This document shows positions 16,167 to 25,274 of a stretch of DNA of 64,000 nucleotides, in pieces. The position numbers were made by a program, and so were the translations under genes. Every line of letters starts with the position of its first letter. Positions within the stretch are counted from its first letter, which is position 1. Source of the stretch: Lactonifactor sp. BIOML-A5 (GTDB taxonomy: Bacteria; Bacillota; Clostridia; Lachnospirales; Lachnospiraceae); assembly GCF_009677585.1 (NCBI RefSeq), contig NZ_WKYV01000001.1, forward strand, positions 191,001 to 255,000. Direction: 5' to 3'. The notes beneath the pieces are model-generated. The model ran no database searches. It was not told where the DNA came from and saw only the letters and a list, made by a program, of their open reading frames with translations.

Positions 16167-17891
16167 TCAACCTTCAACCCCAAGATACGGGAGAATATTC
16201 TCGAAGATTTCTTTCATTACAGGCGCCGCTATTGTCCCTCCATAATATACTCCCTGGGGATCATGAATAACGATTAAGCCCAGCACCTGGGGATTATCTG
16301 TTGGAGTAAATCCCAAAAATGATGAGATATAACGGTTTGCGCTTCTGGGAAGCGTCTGGGAGGTGGCAGTCTTCCCTCCGATGGTTCTGCCCTCGATGTA
16401 AGCATTCTTCCCGGAACCTCCGGATACTACATTTTCCAGAATATACTGCATGGTCTCAGAGGTTTCCTGGGATACGATATGTTTCTTTTTTTCATAGGCA
16501 AGTGTCTCGATCAGCTTGCCGTCATCGTCCCTTACCTCAACTCCAAAATGAGGTGTCACCCTGGTCCCTCCATTGATGATGGAGCTTACTGTGGTTGCCA
16601 GCTGTATGGGTGTTATCTGGAAAGACTGTCCGAAGGATATGGTGGCAAGCTCTACCTGCCCTACATTCTTCTTCTGGTGCATAATAGTGGCAGCCTCACC
16701 GGGAAGATCGATACCGGTCTTCTCCATCAGCCCAAACTGTTTAAAATACTTATAATAATTATCCACACCCAGACGGAGTCCCACTTCAATAAATACAGGG
16801 TTGCAGGAATTCATAGCCCCCTGAAGAAATGTCTCACCGCCGTGGCCGGTCCGTTTATGGCAGTGGATCCGCCGATCCTCCACCACCTTATATCCTGGGC
16901 AGGAAAAGGTGTCATTGAGGGTTACTACTCCTTCTTCCAGGCCTGCTGCCGCAGTAATTATCTTAAACGTAGAGCCCGGTTCATAGGTATCGTTTATGCA
17001 CAGGTTCCGCCACATACCATTCCAGGCATCTTGTTTTTCTTTATCCGTCATCCCTGAGGTGTCTTCCGACGTATTCAATTTGAAGGGCTCGTTCAAATCA
17101 AATTCCGGTGTATTGACCATTGCCAGTATCTCACCGTTCTGGGGATTCATAAGCAGGATTGATACAGCGTCCGCCTGCTTCTGCTCCATAACCTTTTTCG
17201 CTGCCTGCTCTGCGTACATCTGAACATTTCTGTCCAGGCTGATATGGAGATTGTATCCAGACACAGGGTCCACCCGGCTCTCCCCGATTTCATCCAGTTC
17301 TACCCCTCTGGCATCTGTCGTCGTCAGAATCTTTCCGTCTATTCCCTTAAGAACGTCCTCATACATAACCTCCAGGCCTATAATCCCCTGATTATCTCCC
17401 CCTGTAAAGCCCAGTACCTTTGAAGCCAGAGTATCATAGGGATAATAGCGTTTAAAATCCTCATCAACCTTCACACCATCCAACCCATAATTTCGAATTC
17501 TGTCTCCCACTTCCTTTTCCACATTTGTTTTTACCCGTTCAATAGAGGAAACCTTTTCAACTCTTTTTCGTGCTGTCTCTTCATCCAGTCCCAGTTCTTT
17601 TTGAAGCATGGCAATTACAGCATCCTTGTCTGTAATTTGGCTATGGATGACAGATATTGTACAAACCGTCTTGTTTGCAGCAAGTACTGTGCCATTGGCA
17701 TCTATGATCTTGCCTCTGGCCGCTTTAATATCCCTCTCCCTCTCATGCAGCTCTTCTGCCTTTTTCGCATAATAATCTGACTGAAATACCATCAAATACA
17801 CCATCCTGCCCACCAGACCCAAAAGCATACAGATACAGGCAGCAAACACAATCACTGTTTTCTTCTTATGATAGGTTCTATTCTTCTTCAA
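16167..17891 (-). CDS. Class B penicillin-binding protein, SpoVD/FtsI-like, with KTAT motif
   Basis: A 574-residue transpeptidase with one N-terminal membrane segment (about 11-35), a PBP dimerisation domain and a transpeptidase domain. The catalytic Ser307 is in STFK and SCN is at 362-364. The third motif reads KTAT (507-510) where class B PBPs normally have KTGT or KTGS; the Ala codon is GCC at 16367-16365. There are no PASTA repeats. It stands second of two adjacent class B PBP genes in the dcw cluster. SpoVD (spore cortex) is the likelier role, since the other one would serve division, but they cannot be told apart from sequence alone. Confidence 0.88.
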   Translation of the reverse strand: MKKNRTYHKKKTVIVFAACICMLLGLVGRMVYLMVFQSDYYAKKAEELHERERDIKAARGKIIDANGTVLAANKTVCTISVIHSQITDKDAVIAMLQKELGLDEETARKRVEKVSSIERVKTNVEKEVGDRIRNYGLDGVKVDEDFKRYYPYDTLASKVLGFTGGDNQGIIGLEVMYEDVLKGIDGKILTTTDARGVELDEIGESRVDPVSGYNLHISLDRNVQMYAEQAAKKVMEQKQADAVSILLMNPQNGEILAMVNTPEFDLNEPFKLNTSEDTSGMTDKEKQDAWNGMWRNLCINDTYEPGSTFKIITAAAGLEEGVVTLNDTFSCPGYKVVEDRRIHCHKRTGHGGETFLQGAMNSCNPVFIEVGLRLGVDNYYKYFKQFGLMEKTGIDLPGEAATIMHQKKNVGQVELATISFGQSFQITPIQLATTVSSIINGGTRVTPHFGVEVRDDDGKLIETLAYEKKKHIVSQETSETMQYILENVVSGGSGKNAYIEGRTIGGKTATSQTLPRSANRYISSFLGFTPTDNPQVLGLIVIHDPQGVYYGGTIAAPVMKEIFENILPYLGVEG

Positions 17892-17976
17892 CTCGCCCTA
17901 CCGTCCAAACCTTATCCCTACAATCTATGGAGAAAAAGTTCCAGTTATTCCGTTGGGGACACCCCTAAATGAATTT

Positions 17977-18008
17977 GGGACGTGTTCCTTTTAAAAAGAA
18001 CACGTCCC
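17977..18008. repeat. REP-like palindrome between the two PBP genes
   Basis: GGGACGTGTTC pairs with GAACACGTCCC across ten A/T-rich bases, with GGGGACACCCC just before it. A T-run follows only on the plus strand, so it does not look like a terminator for the minus-strand PBP genes. It resembles repetitive extragenic palindromes of this GGGACGTGTTC type known from other Clostridia. Confidence 0.55.
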
Positions 18009-18015
18009 CTTTTTA

Positions 18016-20184
18016 TTATTCGGATAATCCGGCCTCTTCATTGGTAATCCCATCTGATTCCTGATTATTCGGTTCTACCTCATCCTCACTCTCCTGGTTC
18101 TCCGGGGGATCCGGTACATTTTCATCCTCGATTCCGTCTCCGGAGATATCGCTCTCCTGTGCGTCTCCATCATCCTCCTCCTGATCCTCAGCTCCCACAT
18201 CATTTTGCTTTTTCACTCCTGTAAAGCCCTCCCAGAGCACGGTAGCCTGGCTGGTATCTTCATCGGGGAAGATATCCATATACGGCAGAATTTCCGAAAG
18301 CACTGCCTGAGCAATGTACTGTGGGTACTTGCTGTTGTCCTGACGCTCTGCATTTGGCTCGTCAACTACTACGTAGATAACTACCTGGGGATCATCCAGC
18401 GGAGCAAATCCGATAAAGGATACCAGGTACTTTCCGCTGCCCCTGGGAATCTTCTGTGCTGTTCCTGTCTTACCGCCCATGGAATAGCCCTGTACCTTTG
18501 ATGTTTTACTGGTACCAGACTTTACACTCATCCCCATATAATCCCGGATTTCTGCAGAAATATCAGGTGAAATGGTCTGCTTCAAGACGGTAGGCTCTAT
18601 GGTTTTTACCGTTTTTCCCTTATCATCTACTATCCGGTTTACTACATGAGGCTGATAATAGGTTCCTCCATTGATTACAGAAGATAATGCTGCCAGTTCC
18701 TGAACCATGGTACAGGTAAATCCCTGACCAAAAGAACTAGTAGCCAGTTCAACGGCGTTCAAGGTATCTTTGGTATGGAGGATACCTGTACCTTCTCCCG
18801 GCAGATCTATCCCGGTTCTGCTTCCGAAGTTAAATGTCTTCTGATATCGCAGAAAGGTTTCCGCTCCCATCTTTTTTCCGATGGCCATCAGACCGTCATT
18901 GCAGGAATTTTGTATTACCTCTCCCAGAGACTGTGTACCATGTGCGTCCGGATAAATCGAGCACTTAATAAACCGATCCGCTACCTGCTGCCCGCCGTCG
19001 CACACAAAAGTGTCGTTCTCTGTGATAGCACCTGCCTCCAGAGCAGATGCCACGATGACTGGTTTGACAGTAGAGCCCGGTTCATAGGCCTCTGTCACAC
19101 AGTAATTCTGCCACATGGCATTCAGAGCGTCCAGCTGAGTCTCATCATTCATTCTCTTGATCTCTTCCTCTGTATAAATTCCCGTGAGATCCCTGGGATT
19201 ATTCAGGTCATAAGGATCTGAGCTTGCCATACCCAGGATCTCCCCTGTATTGGGATTTGCAACAATTACTCCTATATTGGCAGCCCCTTTTGTTATCTTT
19301 TTTGCCTTGGAGGAGTCTTCCTCCTCATCTTCTTTTTTATCTTCTTTTTTGAAGTTTTCTTTTGACATCGCTGTGTCAAATGCACTGATATACTTCTCAA
19401 TTACCTGCTGTATATTGACGTCCAAAGTGGAAACCACACTGTTTCCATTTACCGGATCAATAATAGTCTGTTCCAAATCAGAGTCCTGATTAAAATATCC
19501 ATATTTTCTCCCATCCACTCCATTGAGGGTCGAGTTATAATACCCTTCTATTCCCCAATCTGCCACATTACCAGCAAATGTAAATCCCAGTGTATCACAT
19601 GCCAGGGCATTCATGGGATACTTTCTCAGATAATCCTCCTCAAACCACACGCCCTGTACATTTTTCTTCTCCAGCCTCTCTTCTTCCGAGAGTTTGCTGT
19701 CTTCAGGCACAGCCGTATACGCTTCAAAAGCTTTTTTTTCATCCATGGAGATTTCTTTTTTCAGAATCTGATACTGGCTGTTCTTTGTCTGTTCATTGGT
19801 AAGAAGCCCGCGTATGGTATCCTCGTCCAGCCCCAGCTGTTCCGTAAGGGCCTTAACCGTTGGCTCTACGTAATCCTTATTTGAATTGACTACTTTACAG
19901 TCCAAAATTACATTATAAACCTTACTGCTGGTTGCAAGCACTGTCCCGTTTCTGTCCGTAATATCCCCTCTTTTAAAGGGAATGGTCCTGCTGTCATATT
20001 GCTGCTGGGACTGTATTAAAACTTGCTTTTTATACTTATCTCCGCTTTTGGCGTTAATATAGGTTATTCTTAATGTTAAACCTACTAAAGCCAGCAGAAC
20101 CAAAATAAACAGTCCTGCCAGCTTTTTTCTCATGGTTCCACTCAATTTTCTTTTCTGTTTCTTCCTGCGTTCCAATTTACTCAC
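18016..20184 (-). CDS. Class B penicillin-binding protein, FtsI/PBP2-like, septal
   Basis: A 722-residue transpeptidase with a basic cytoplasmic tail, one membrane segment (about 24-46), dimerisation domain and transpeptidase domain with STVK, SCN and the normal KTGT motif. A charged insertion (KEDKKEDEEEDSSKAKK) lies just before the transpeptidase domain, and the C-terminus carries about 80 acidic, low-complexity residues rather than PASTA domains. It follows ftsL directly (one base gap), so it probably works with FtsL/FtsQ/FtsW in septal cross-linking. Confidence 0.9.
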   Translation of the reverse strand: MSKLERRKKQKRKLSGTMRKKLAGLFILVLLALVGLTLRITYINAKSGDKYKKQVLIQSQQQYDSRTIPFKRGDITDRNGTVLATSSKVYNVILDCKVVNSNKDYVEPTVKALTEQLGLDEDTIRGLLTNEQTKNSQYQILKKEISMDEKKAFEAYTAVPEDSKLSEEERLEKKNVQGVWFEEDYLRKYPMNALACDTLGFTFAGNVADWGIEGYYNSTLNGVDGRKYGYFNQDSDLEQTIIDPVNGNSVVSTLDVNIQQVIEKYISAFDTAMSKENFKKEDKKEDEEEDSSKAKKITKGAANIGVIVANPNTGEILGMASSDPYDLNNPRDLTGIYTEEEIKRMNDETQLDALNAMWQNYCVTEAYEPGSTVKPVIVASALEAGAITENDTFVCDGGQQVADRFIKCSIYPDAHGTQSLGEVIQNSCNDGLMAIGKKMGAETFLRYQKTFNFGSRTGIDLPGEGTGILHTKDTLNAVELATSSFGQGFTCTMVQELAALSSVINGGTYYQPHVVNRIVDDKGKTVKTIEPTVLKQTISPDISAEIRDYMGMSVKSGTSKTSKVQGYSMGGKTGTAQKIPRGSGKYLVSFIGFAPLDDPQVVIYVVVDEPNAERQDNSKYPQYIAQAVLSEILPYMDIFPDEDTSQATVLWEGFTGVKKQNDVGAEDQEEDDGDAQESDISGDGIEDENVPDPPENQESEDEVEPNNQESDGITNEEAGLSE

Positions 20185-20700
20185 CTACTTTGCATCCGGT
20201 ACATCTCTATACTGTCTTACATAACTGCTTCCCTTGGTGCTGTAACGAATAATCTGGTCTTCCTGGGCGTAACCCATCCCCAGTTTATTAATCGCCACCT
20301 CCCGAATATGGTCCAAATCTACAGATGCAAGTGTCTCGCTGTAAAAAGCATCATTATCCGCTTTCAGCTGACTCAGCTGTGTCTCTAATGATGCCACTTC
20401 CTTTGTCTGTGCAGTAATCACTGCCTTCAGTTGAAGGAATTGCACGCACGCAAATAAAGTAGCAGTACATACCAGTGCCAAAAACACAATATAACCTTTA
20501 TTTACCTGCAGTGCTTTCGCACGGTTTCTCCGCGCCCTGTGGCTGACCTCCCGGTTTCCCCTTACCGGACGTTCCTGCCTTTTAGGCGCTGTCTGCACAC
20601 TTCTTACTGTATTTCCTTCTATATAAGAATACCTGGTATTCCCTGAATTTCTCGTACTCACCGATCTTTGATTTACCCTTCGATTGCCTCCACTAGCCAT
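20185..20700 (-). CDS. ftsL: Cell division protein FtsL-like
   Basis: A 171-residue bitopic protein: about 65 basic residues inside, a membrane segment (about 70-90), then a coiled coil (TQTKEVASLETQLSQLKADNDA) and a NKLGMGYAQEDQIIRY tail typical of the FtsL/DivIC septum-initiator group. Its place between rsmH and the first PBP gene is the usual FtsL position. FtsL scaffolds the septal synthase with FtsB/DivIC and FtsQ. Confidence 0.85.
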   Translation of the reverse strand: MASGGNRRVNQRSVSTRNSGNTRYSYIEGNTVRSVQTAPKRQERPVRGNREVSHRARRNRAKALQVNKGYIVFLALVCTATLFACVQFLQLKAVITAQTKEVASLETQLSQLKADNDAFYSETLASVDLDHIREVAINKLGMGYAQEDQIIRYSTKGSSYVRQYRDVPDAK

Positions 20701-20720
20701 ACTTTACTCCTTACTTTGGC

Positions 20721-21662
20721 TTACGTAAGACGCCGTTCAAAAACCCTTAGCTTGGAGCTTTTTGCACGGCTGTTCCGTGCCAGCTCCTCCTCCCCTGGTA
20801 CTATTGGCTTTTTCGTGATAATTCTTCCCTTGGGCTTTTTCCCGCATACACATACCGGGAAATTACTGGGACACGTACAGGGATTCTCATTTTTCCTGAA
20901 GATGGTTTTAACAATCCTGTCTTCCAGTGAATGAAAGGTGATGATGCAGATACGCCCCTCGTCGTTCAGCATATCAATCATATCATCCAGCGAATCTCTC
21001 AATACATCCAGTTCATGGTTCAGCTCAATCCGAATTGCCTGAAACGTCTTCTTAGCCGGGTGTCCGCCTACTGCCCTTATTTTCATAGGAATCGCTCTTT
21101 TAATCACCTCGATCAACTCCCCAGTCGTCTCGATGGGATGCTCCTCCCTTGCCAGGACAATATGTTTTGCAATGTTTTTTGCAAATTTATCTTCACCGTA
21201 ATCGCGTATAATCCGATACAGTTCGTTTTCTCTGTAAGTATTAACAATATCCCTTGCCGTACGGTCCCCTCTTTGGTCCATACGCATATCCAAAGGGGCA
21301 TCTTCCCTGTAGGTAAATCCCCTTTCTGCAGTGTCTAATTGATAGGATGAAACCCCTAAATCTAATATAATCCCATCCACAGATGAGATTCCCAACTTGC
21401 CAAGCTCTGCTTTCATATTGCAATAATTGCTGCGAATGAGCGTCACCTGATCTTGGTAATCCCCTAAACGTTCACCCGCAGCCATGATTGCAGCATCGTC
21501 TTGATCTATGCCTATCAGTCTCCCCTTGGCAGATAACAACTTACATACCTCTAAGGCATGACCGCCTCCTCCCAGTGTACCGTCCACATAAATACCATCC
21601 GGCTTTACCCGTAAGCCTGTAATGGTCTCCTCCAGTAATACAGATTGATGTTTAAATTCCAT
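20721..21662 (-). CDS. rsmH: 16S rRNA (cytosine(1402)-N(4))-methyltransferase
   Basis: This 313-residue RsmH (MraW) methylates C1402 in the decoding centre. The SAM site [21 protein letters not shown] and the C-terminal [22 protein letters not shown] block are all present. It follows mraZ by 29 bases and precedes ftsL, the standard order. Confidence 0.97.
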   Translation of the reverse strand: MEFKHQSVLLEETITGLRVKPDGIYVDGTLGGGGHALEVCKLLSAKGRLIGIDQDDAAIMAAGERLGDYQDQVTLIRSNYCNMKAELGKLGISSVDGIILDLGVSSYQLDTAERGFTYREDAPLDMRMDQRGDRTARDIVNTYRENELYRIIRDYGEDKFAKNIAKHIVLAREEHPIETTGELIEVIKRAIPMKIRAVGGHPAKKTFQAIRIELNHELDVLRDSLDDMIDMLNDEGRICIITFHSLEDRIVKTIFRKNENPCTCPSNFPVCVCGKKPKGRIITKKPIVPGEEELARNSRAKSSKLRVFERRLT

Positions 21663-21691
21663 TCTAATCTCCTGTGTCCGTTTTACAGCCG

Positions 21692-22123
21692 TCAGATGAC
21701 AATTCCCATGTCCTGCATCCCTTCTGCAATGGCATCCATGTCATCAAAACTGCTGTTTTCTATCCACTTCTCTTTGCTCCATATTTCTATTCTGGTAATA
21801 TTTCCAGTCAGCACAACATCCTTTTCCAGACCAGCGAATTCCCGCAGTGTAGATGGAACGAGAATTCTCCCCTGCTTGTCCAATTCGCATGAAGTAGCAC
21901 TGGAGACAAAGAAACGTGAGAAGGTTCTTGCATTTTTATTCGTAAGTGGTAAGGCTTTTAATTTTTCCTCGAAAACTTTCCATTCATCCTGTGGAAATAT
22001 AGACAGACAACCATCTAAACCTTTCGTCAAAATGAACTCTTCCCCTAATTGTTCTCTGAATTTTGACGGAATGATCAATCGCCCCTTCGCGTCGATTGTA
22101 TGACTATACTCTCCCATGAACAT
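21692..22123 (-). CDS. mraZ: Transcriptional regulator MraZ
   Basis: A 143-residue protein, the usual MraZ length, with two tandem AbrB-like halves ([16 protein letters not shown] and [18 protein letters not shown], both with the D-x-x-GR signature). MraZ represses its own dcw operon by binding short direct repeats. The ATG at 22123 was chosen because AGAAGGTG lies six bases upstream; a longer reading from GTG at 22198 would begin inside the operator repeats. It is the first gene of the dcw cluster. Confidence 0.96.
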   Translation of the reverse strand: MFMGEYSHTIDAKGRLIIPSKFREQLGEEFILTKGLDGCLSIFPQDEWKVFEEKLKALPLTNKNARTFSRFFVSSATSCELDKQGRILVPSTLREFAGLEKDVVLTGNITRIEIWSKEKWIENSSFDDMDAIAEGMQDMGIVI

Positions 22124-22194
22124 GAATGTCACCTTCTTTCGTGGAACTGCAAGTCTCCCCTTTGCACTTCCCGCGGCAACCTGTGAATGCTCTG

Positions 22195-22241
22195 CCACTT
22201 ATCATCCACTTGCCACCACTTTTCACCACTTTCTACCACTT
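22195..22241 (-). promoter_or_regulatory. MraZ operator: five AAGTGG direct repeats
   Basis: On the minus strand AAGTGG occurs five times with starts 10, 10, 10 and 11 bases apart, 72-118 bases before the mraZ ATG. This agrees with the known MraZ targets, which are short GTGG/AAAGTG-type repeats at about 10-base steps in front of mraZ. Confidence 0.85.
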
Positions 22242-22245
22242 ATGT

Positions 22246-22285
22246 ACCCATTTTATACTAATCACCCCTAAAAAACAAGGGGAAC
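22246..22285 (-). promoter_or_regulatory. Probable promoter of the dcw cluster
   Basis: On the minus strand TTGTTT is followed by 15 bases and TATAAA, directly upstream of the AAGTGG repeats. Spacing is short, so the exact elements are uncertain, but the placement makes MraZ binding downstream of the start site a simple block. Confidence 0.4.
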
Positions 22286-22312
22286 ATATGTTTTTTCATA
22301 AATCTTTCACAG

Positions 22313-22364
22313 AAAAAAAGCAGGACAAATCACCTGCAAATCAGATGATATGTCCTGCTTTTTT
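22313..22364 (-). terminator. Intrinsic terminator after the Spo0E-like gene
   Basis: AGCAGGACA pairs with TGTCCTGCT around a 23-base loop; runs of A and T flank it, so it could work in both directions. On the minus strand it follows the Spo0E-like stop by 46 bases. Confidence 0.8.
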
Positions 22365-22409
22365 CTTTTTTACTATATCTGGTAGAGAGCACTGAAAGCG
22401 CCTACTATA

Positions 22410-22571
22410 TTATGCCGACGCCTCTGCCTCTGCCATATACTCCTCAATTAGTACATCCAGTTTAACACTGTCTCTGTAAACTTCTTCCAGCTTGAAATTA
22501 TTCCCTATCTTTTCATCCATGGCCTGTCTCGCAGCTTCTATCTCGTGTCTCAATCGTTCCAATCTTGTCAT
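22410..22571 (-). CDS. Spo0E-like sporulation regulatory protein (aspartyl-phosphate phosphatase family)
   Basis: A 53-residue protein, MTRLERLRHEIEAARQAMDE at its start, with the family signature SVKLD in VYRDSVKLDVLIEEYM. Spo0E family proteins are short two-helix phosphatases that remove phosphate from Spo0A and so delay sporulation. The ATG at 22571 was chosen since AGGAG lies eight bases upstream; another ATG two codons earlier is too close to it. It lies 129 bases after ychF and before a terminator. It is easily missed because of its size. Confidence 0.8.
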   Translation of the reverse strand: MTRLERLRHEIEAARQAMDEKIGNNFKLEEVYRDSVKLDVLIEEYMAEAEASA

Positions 22572-22699
22572 ATGCATCAATCTCCTTTGTATTTATCCAT
22601 CATTTTCCCGTTCAGGATAACCAGAGTCCCCACATGCCATATTTGCCTATCTCCCAAGTTTGATTATCTACATAGTAGTAGTCTCTTTTTTTTCAGTTC

Positions 22700-23797
22700 T
22701 TATACATTAAATCGGAATAAAATCACATCTCCGTCCTTTACCACGTAGTCCTTTCCTTCCATACGCACCAGCCCTTTTTCCCTGGCCCCTGCATAAGAAC
22801 CACAGTCCAGAAGATCCTGAAAGTTCACCACCTCTGCCTTAATAAATCCTCTCTCAAAATCCGTGTGGATTTTTCCGGCCGCCTGTGGCGCCTTTGTACC
22901 TACTTTGATTGTCCATGCTCTGGTCTCATCTTCTCCCGATGTCAGATAACTGATAAGTCCCAACAGCCGATAGCTTGCCTGTATTAACTTTTCCAGGCCG
23001 GATTGCTTAATACCCAAATCCTCCAAAAACATTTTTTTCTCTTCTTCGTCAAGCTCCGCAATCTCCTGTTCGATCTGCGCACAGATCACAAAGACCTCGC
23101 TGCCCTGTTCCCCTGCGTACTCCCTGACTTTTTCAACCAGACTGTTGGAAGACCCGTCGTCTGCCAGATCCTCTTCCGCTACATTAGCCGCATAGATCAC
23201 TGGCTTACCTGTCAGAAGGTTATAATTAGCTATATACTCTTCTTCGTCTTCCGTCCCGCACGCAAAGACAGAGGCAGGCTTCCCATCTTCCAGATGGGCT
23301 TTCAGTTTTTGAAGAAGTTCCAGCTCTTTGGCTGCCTCTTTATCGTTTCTGGCAGATTTTGATGTTTTGGCAATCCGCCTCTCCAATATTTCAATATCTG
23401 AAAAGATCAGTTCCAGATTGATCGTTTCTATATCTCTGAGAGGATCTATACTCCCGTCAACATGGACCACATTGCTGTCTTCAAAGCAGCGTACTACATG
23501 AACAATGGCATCAACCTCCCGGATATTTGCCAGAAACTGGTTTCCCAATCCCTCCCCTTTGGAAGCTCCCTTTACAAGTCCTGCAATATCAACAAACTCT
23601 ATGACTGCCGGAGTCACTTTTTTAGAATGATAAAAATCACCCAAAAGCTGCAGACGCTCATCCGGCACCGGTACTACTCCCACATTGGGATCAATGGTGC
23701 AGAACGGATAATTAGCAGACTCCGCCCCTGCTTTGGTCAGGGAATTAAATAAGGTACTCTTCCCCACATTGGGAAGTCCTACAATTCCTAATTTCAT
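22700..23797 (-). CDS. ychF: Redox-regulated ATPase YchF (Obg family)
   Basis: A 365-residue Obg-like ATPase. The P-loop [14 protein letters not shown] begins at residue 6, the Switch [22 protein letters not shown] matches YchF, and the C-terminal TGS-type domain ends in [13 protein letters not shown]. YchF binds ribosomes and is involved in stress responses; its precise role is debated. A good promoter and three Spo0A-box-like cores lie upstream, and the Spo0E-like gene follows. Confidence 0.96.
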   Translation of the reverse strand: MKLGIVGLPNVGKSTLFNSLTKAGAESANYPFCTIDPNVGVVPVPDERLQLLGDFYHSKKVTPAVIEFVDIAGLVKGASKGEGLGNQFLANIREVDAIVHVVRCFEDSNVVHVDGSIDPLRDIETINLELIFSDIEILERRIAKTSKSARNDKEAAKELELLQKLKAHLEDGKPASVFACGTEDEEEYIANYNLLTGKPVIYAANVAEEDLADDGSSNSLVEKVREYAGEQGSEVFVICAQIEQEIAELDEEEKKMFLEDLGIKQSGLEKLIQASYRLLGLISYLTSGEDETRAWTIKVGTKAPQAAGKIHTDFERGFIKAEVVNFQDLLDCGSYAGAREKGLVRMEGKDYVVKDGDVILFRFNV

Positions 23798-23855
23798 ATG
23801 TTAAATCCTCTTTTCTTCTATGTTATAAGCAGCCGCTTTTTATTGCTTATGGTAA

Positions 23856-23884
23856 ATTCTAACACACATAATAAGGCGAATCAA
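23856..23884 (-). promoter_or_regulatory. Sigma-A promoter of ychF
   Basis: On the minus strand TTGATT (23884-23879), 17 bases, TAGAAT (23861-23856), about 60 bases before the ychF start. Confidence 0.65.
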
Positions 23885-23905
23885 GACCTTGACCCACCCT
23901 ATCAC

Positions 23906-23972
23906 TCGACATTTCTCATTTTTTTATCGACAATTTTCGCATCGGCCCTTTATGCTTCTCTATCCTTCGACA
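23906..23972 (-). promoter_or_regulatory. Three TGTCGA cores upstream of ychF, possible Spo0A sites
   Basis: TGTCGA occurs on the minus strand at 23911-23906, 23932-23927 and 23972-23967, 21 and 40 bases apart, roughly two and four helical turns. The third reads TGTCGAA, the 0A core. They lie upstream of the ychF promoter. Confidence 0.4.
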
Positions 23973-24606
23973 TCATCATAAGCAGCATTCCCTGTCGGTA
24001 TTTTACGATCGCTGTATCCTCTGCAATCTCGTTGCTTACCCCCAGACCATCGCTGTTTTTCAGATAATGGTCAGTCAGGGGATATTTGAATCCCTCCAAT
24101 GTCAGTCCCTCTACCGCATCCCCCAGAGGAAAAAAGGAAACATAGGTTCCAAATTGTCTGGATTTCTCCAGCATGGTCTCTTTCCCCAGAAGCGTAATAT
24201 AATTCTGGGGATCCACAATGACTGCCGGTATACCGGCCTGGTGGGCCAACGCCAGGCACTGTACATTTCCCCAGAAATGATCCATACGCCCGCCTGTTGC
24301 CCCCAGGATCCATATGCCTGTACTTTTTAATTCAATTGCCTTTTCAATTCCTATCTGTGTGTCTGTGGCATCCTTTTCCGGCTGAAACCGCTCCACTGGA
24401 ATCCCGGGGTTATTCATGTAATACTCCATCACTCGGGAATCAATGCTGTCAAAATCTCCCATTATATAGGAAGGAAGTATCTCATGCTGATAGCAGAAAT
24501 TCAGCCCCCTGTCAATGCCCAGTATATAATCCGGCCTCATCTCTGCAATAAAGTTCAGGGCAAACTTCTCATCCAGAGAGCCGCCGCTAATCATCAACGT
24601 CTTCAT
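23950..24606 (-). CDS. thiN: Thiamine pyrophosphokinase
   Basis: A 218-residue ThiN-type enzyme that converts thiamine to thiamine diphosphate. The motifs GIDRGLNF, MGDFDSID, PEKDATDTQIGIEKA and LGATGGRMDHFWGN are all typical of the family. It is the last gene of the rsgA-rpe-thiN run and follows rpe after two bases, a standard arrangement in Firmicutes. Confidence 0.95.
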   Translation of the reverse strand: MKTLMISGGSLDEKFALNFIAEMRPDYILGIDRGLNFCYQHEILPSYIMGDFDSIDSRVMEYYMNNPGIPVERFQPEKDATDTQIGIEKAIELKSTGIWILGATGGRMDHFWGNVQCLALAHQAGIPAVIVDPQNYITLLGKETMLEKSRQFGTYVSFFPLGDAVEGLTLEGFKYPLTDHYLKNSDGLGVSNEIAEDTAIVKYRQGMLLMMMSKDREA

Positions 24607-24608
24607 AT

Positions 24609-25271
24609 TCAGGCCTCATGCTCCATAAGTTCCAGCAGCTCTTTTGCATTCTTTGTAATATCTCCTTTAAAAACAGCAGAGCCTGCTACAAAAATATTTG
24701 CACCCGCTTTGAGAACTTCAGGCAATGTATCGGTGGTAATTCCCCCGTCAACCTGAATATCCGTATCCAGTCCTCTTCTGTCAAACTCATTTCTCAACAC
24801 AGCAACCTTACGGGTGCAGTATGGTATGTACTTCTGTCCCCCGAATCCGGGATTCACAGTCATAATCAGCACCATATCTACTGTATCCAGCACATGCTCC
24901 AGCACCGAGACAGGAGTTGCCGGGTTCAAAGCCACCCCGGCCCTGCATCCGGCCTCCTTGATCTGCGCTATGGTGCGGTCCAGGTGGGTGCACGCCTCCG
25001 CATGGACGGTAAGCATATCAGCCCCATTATTCATAAACGTATCTACATATCTTCCCGGATCTGTAATCATCAGATGCACGTCCATAAATAAAGAGGTTTC
25101 TTTTTTCAGTGAGGCCAAGACAGGCATGCCGAAGGAAATGCTGGGCACAAAGATCCCGTCCATAACATCAAAATGAAGCCATCTGGTTCCTGCCTCCTCT
25201 ACTTTCTTAATCTGCTCTCCCAGACGGTTAAAGTCTGCAGCTAATATAGATGGTGATAACTCATATTTCAT
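24609..25271 (-). CDS. rpe: Ribulose-phosphate 3-epimerase
   Basis: A 220-residue TIM-barrel enzyme interconverting ribulose 5-phosphate and xylulose 5-phosphate. SPSILAADF, HFDVMDG (metal His and Asp), VNPGFGGQ, and VDGGI with the phosphate-binding AGSAVF are intact. It is three bases from rsgA and two from thiN, so translation of these genes is probably coupled. Confidence 0.97.
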   Translation of the reverse strand: MKYELSPSILAADFNRLGEQIKKVEEAGTRWLHFDVMDGIFVPSISFGMPVLASLKKETSLFMDVHLMITDPGRYVDTFMNNGADMLTVHAEACTHLDRTIAQIKEAGCRAGVALNPATPVSVLEHVLDTVDMVLIMTVNPGFGGQKYIPYCTRKVAVLRNEFDRRGLDTDIQVDGGITTDTLPEVLKAGANIFVAGSAVFKGDITKNAKELLELMEHEA

Positions 25272-25274
25272 ACC

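Noticed and set aside
22124..22198. Longer mraZ start at GTG 22198
   Set aside because: The extension lies inside the operator repeats and gives a protein 25 residues longer than the family; the ATG at 22123 has a good ribosome site.
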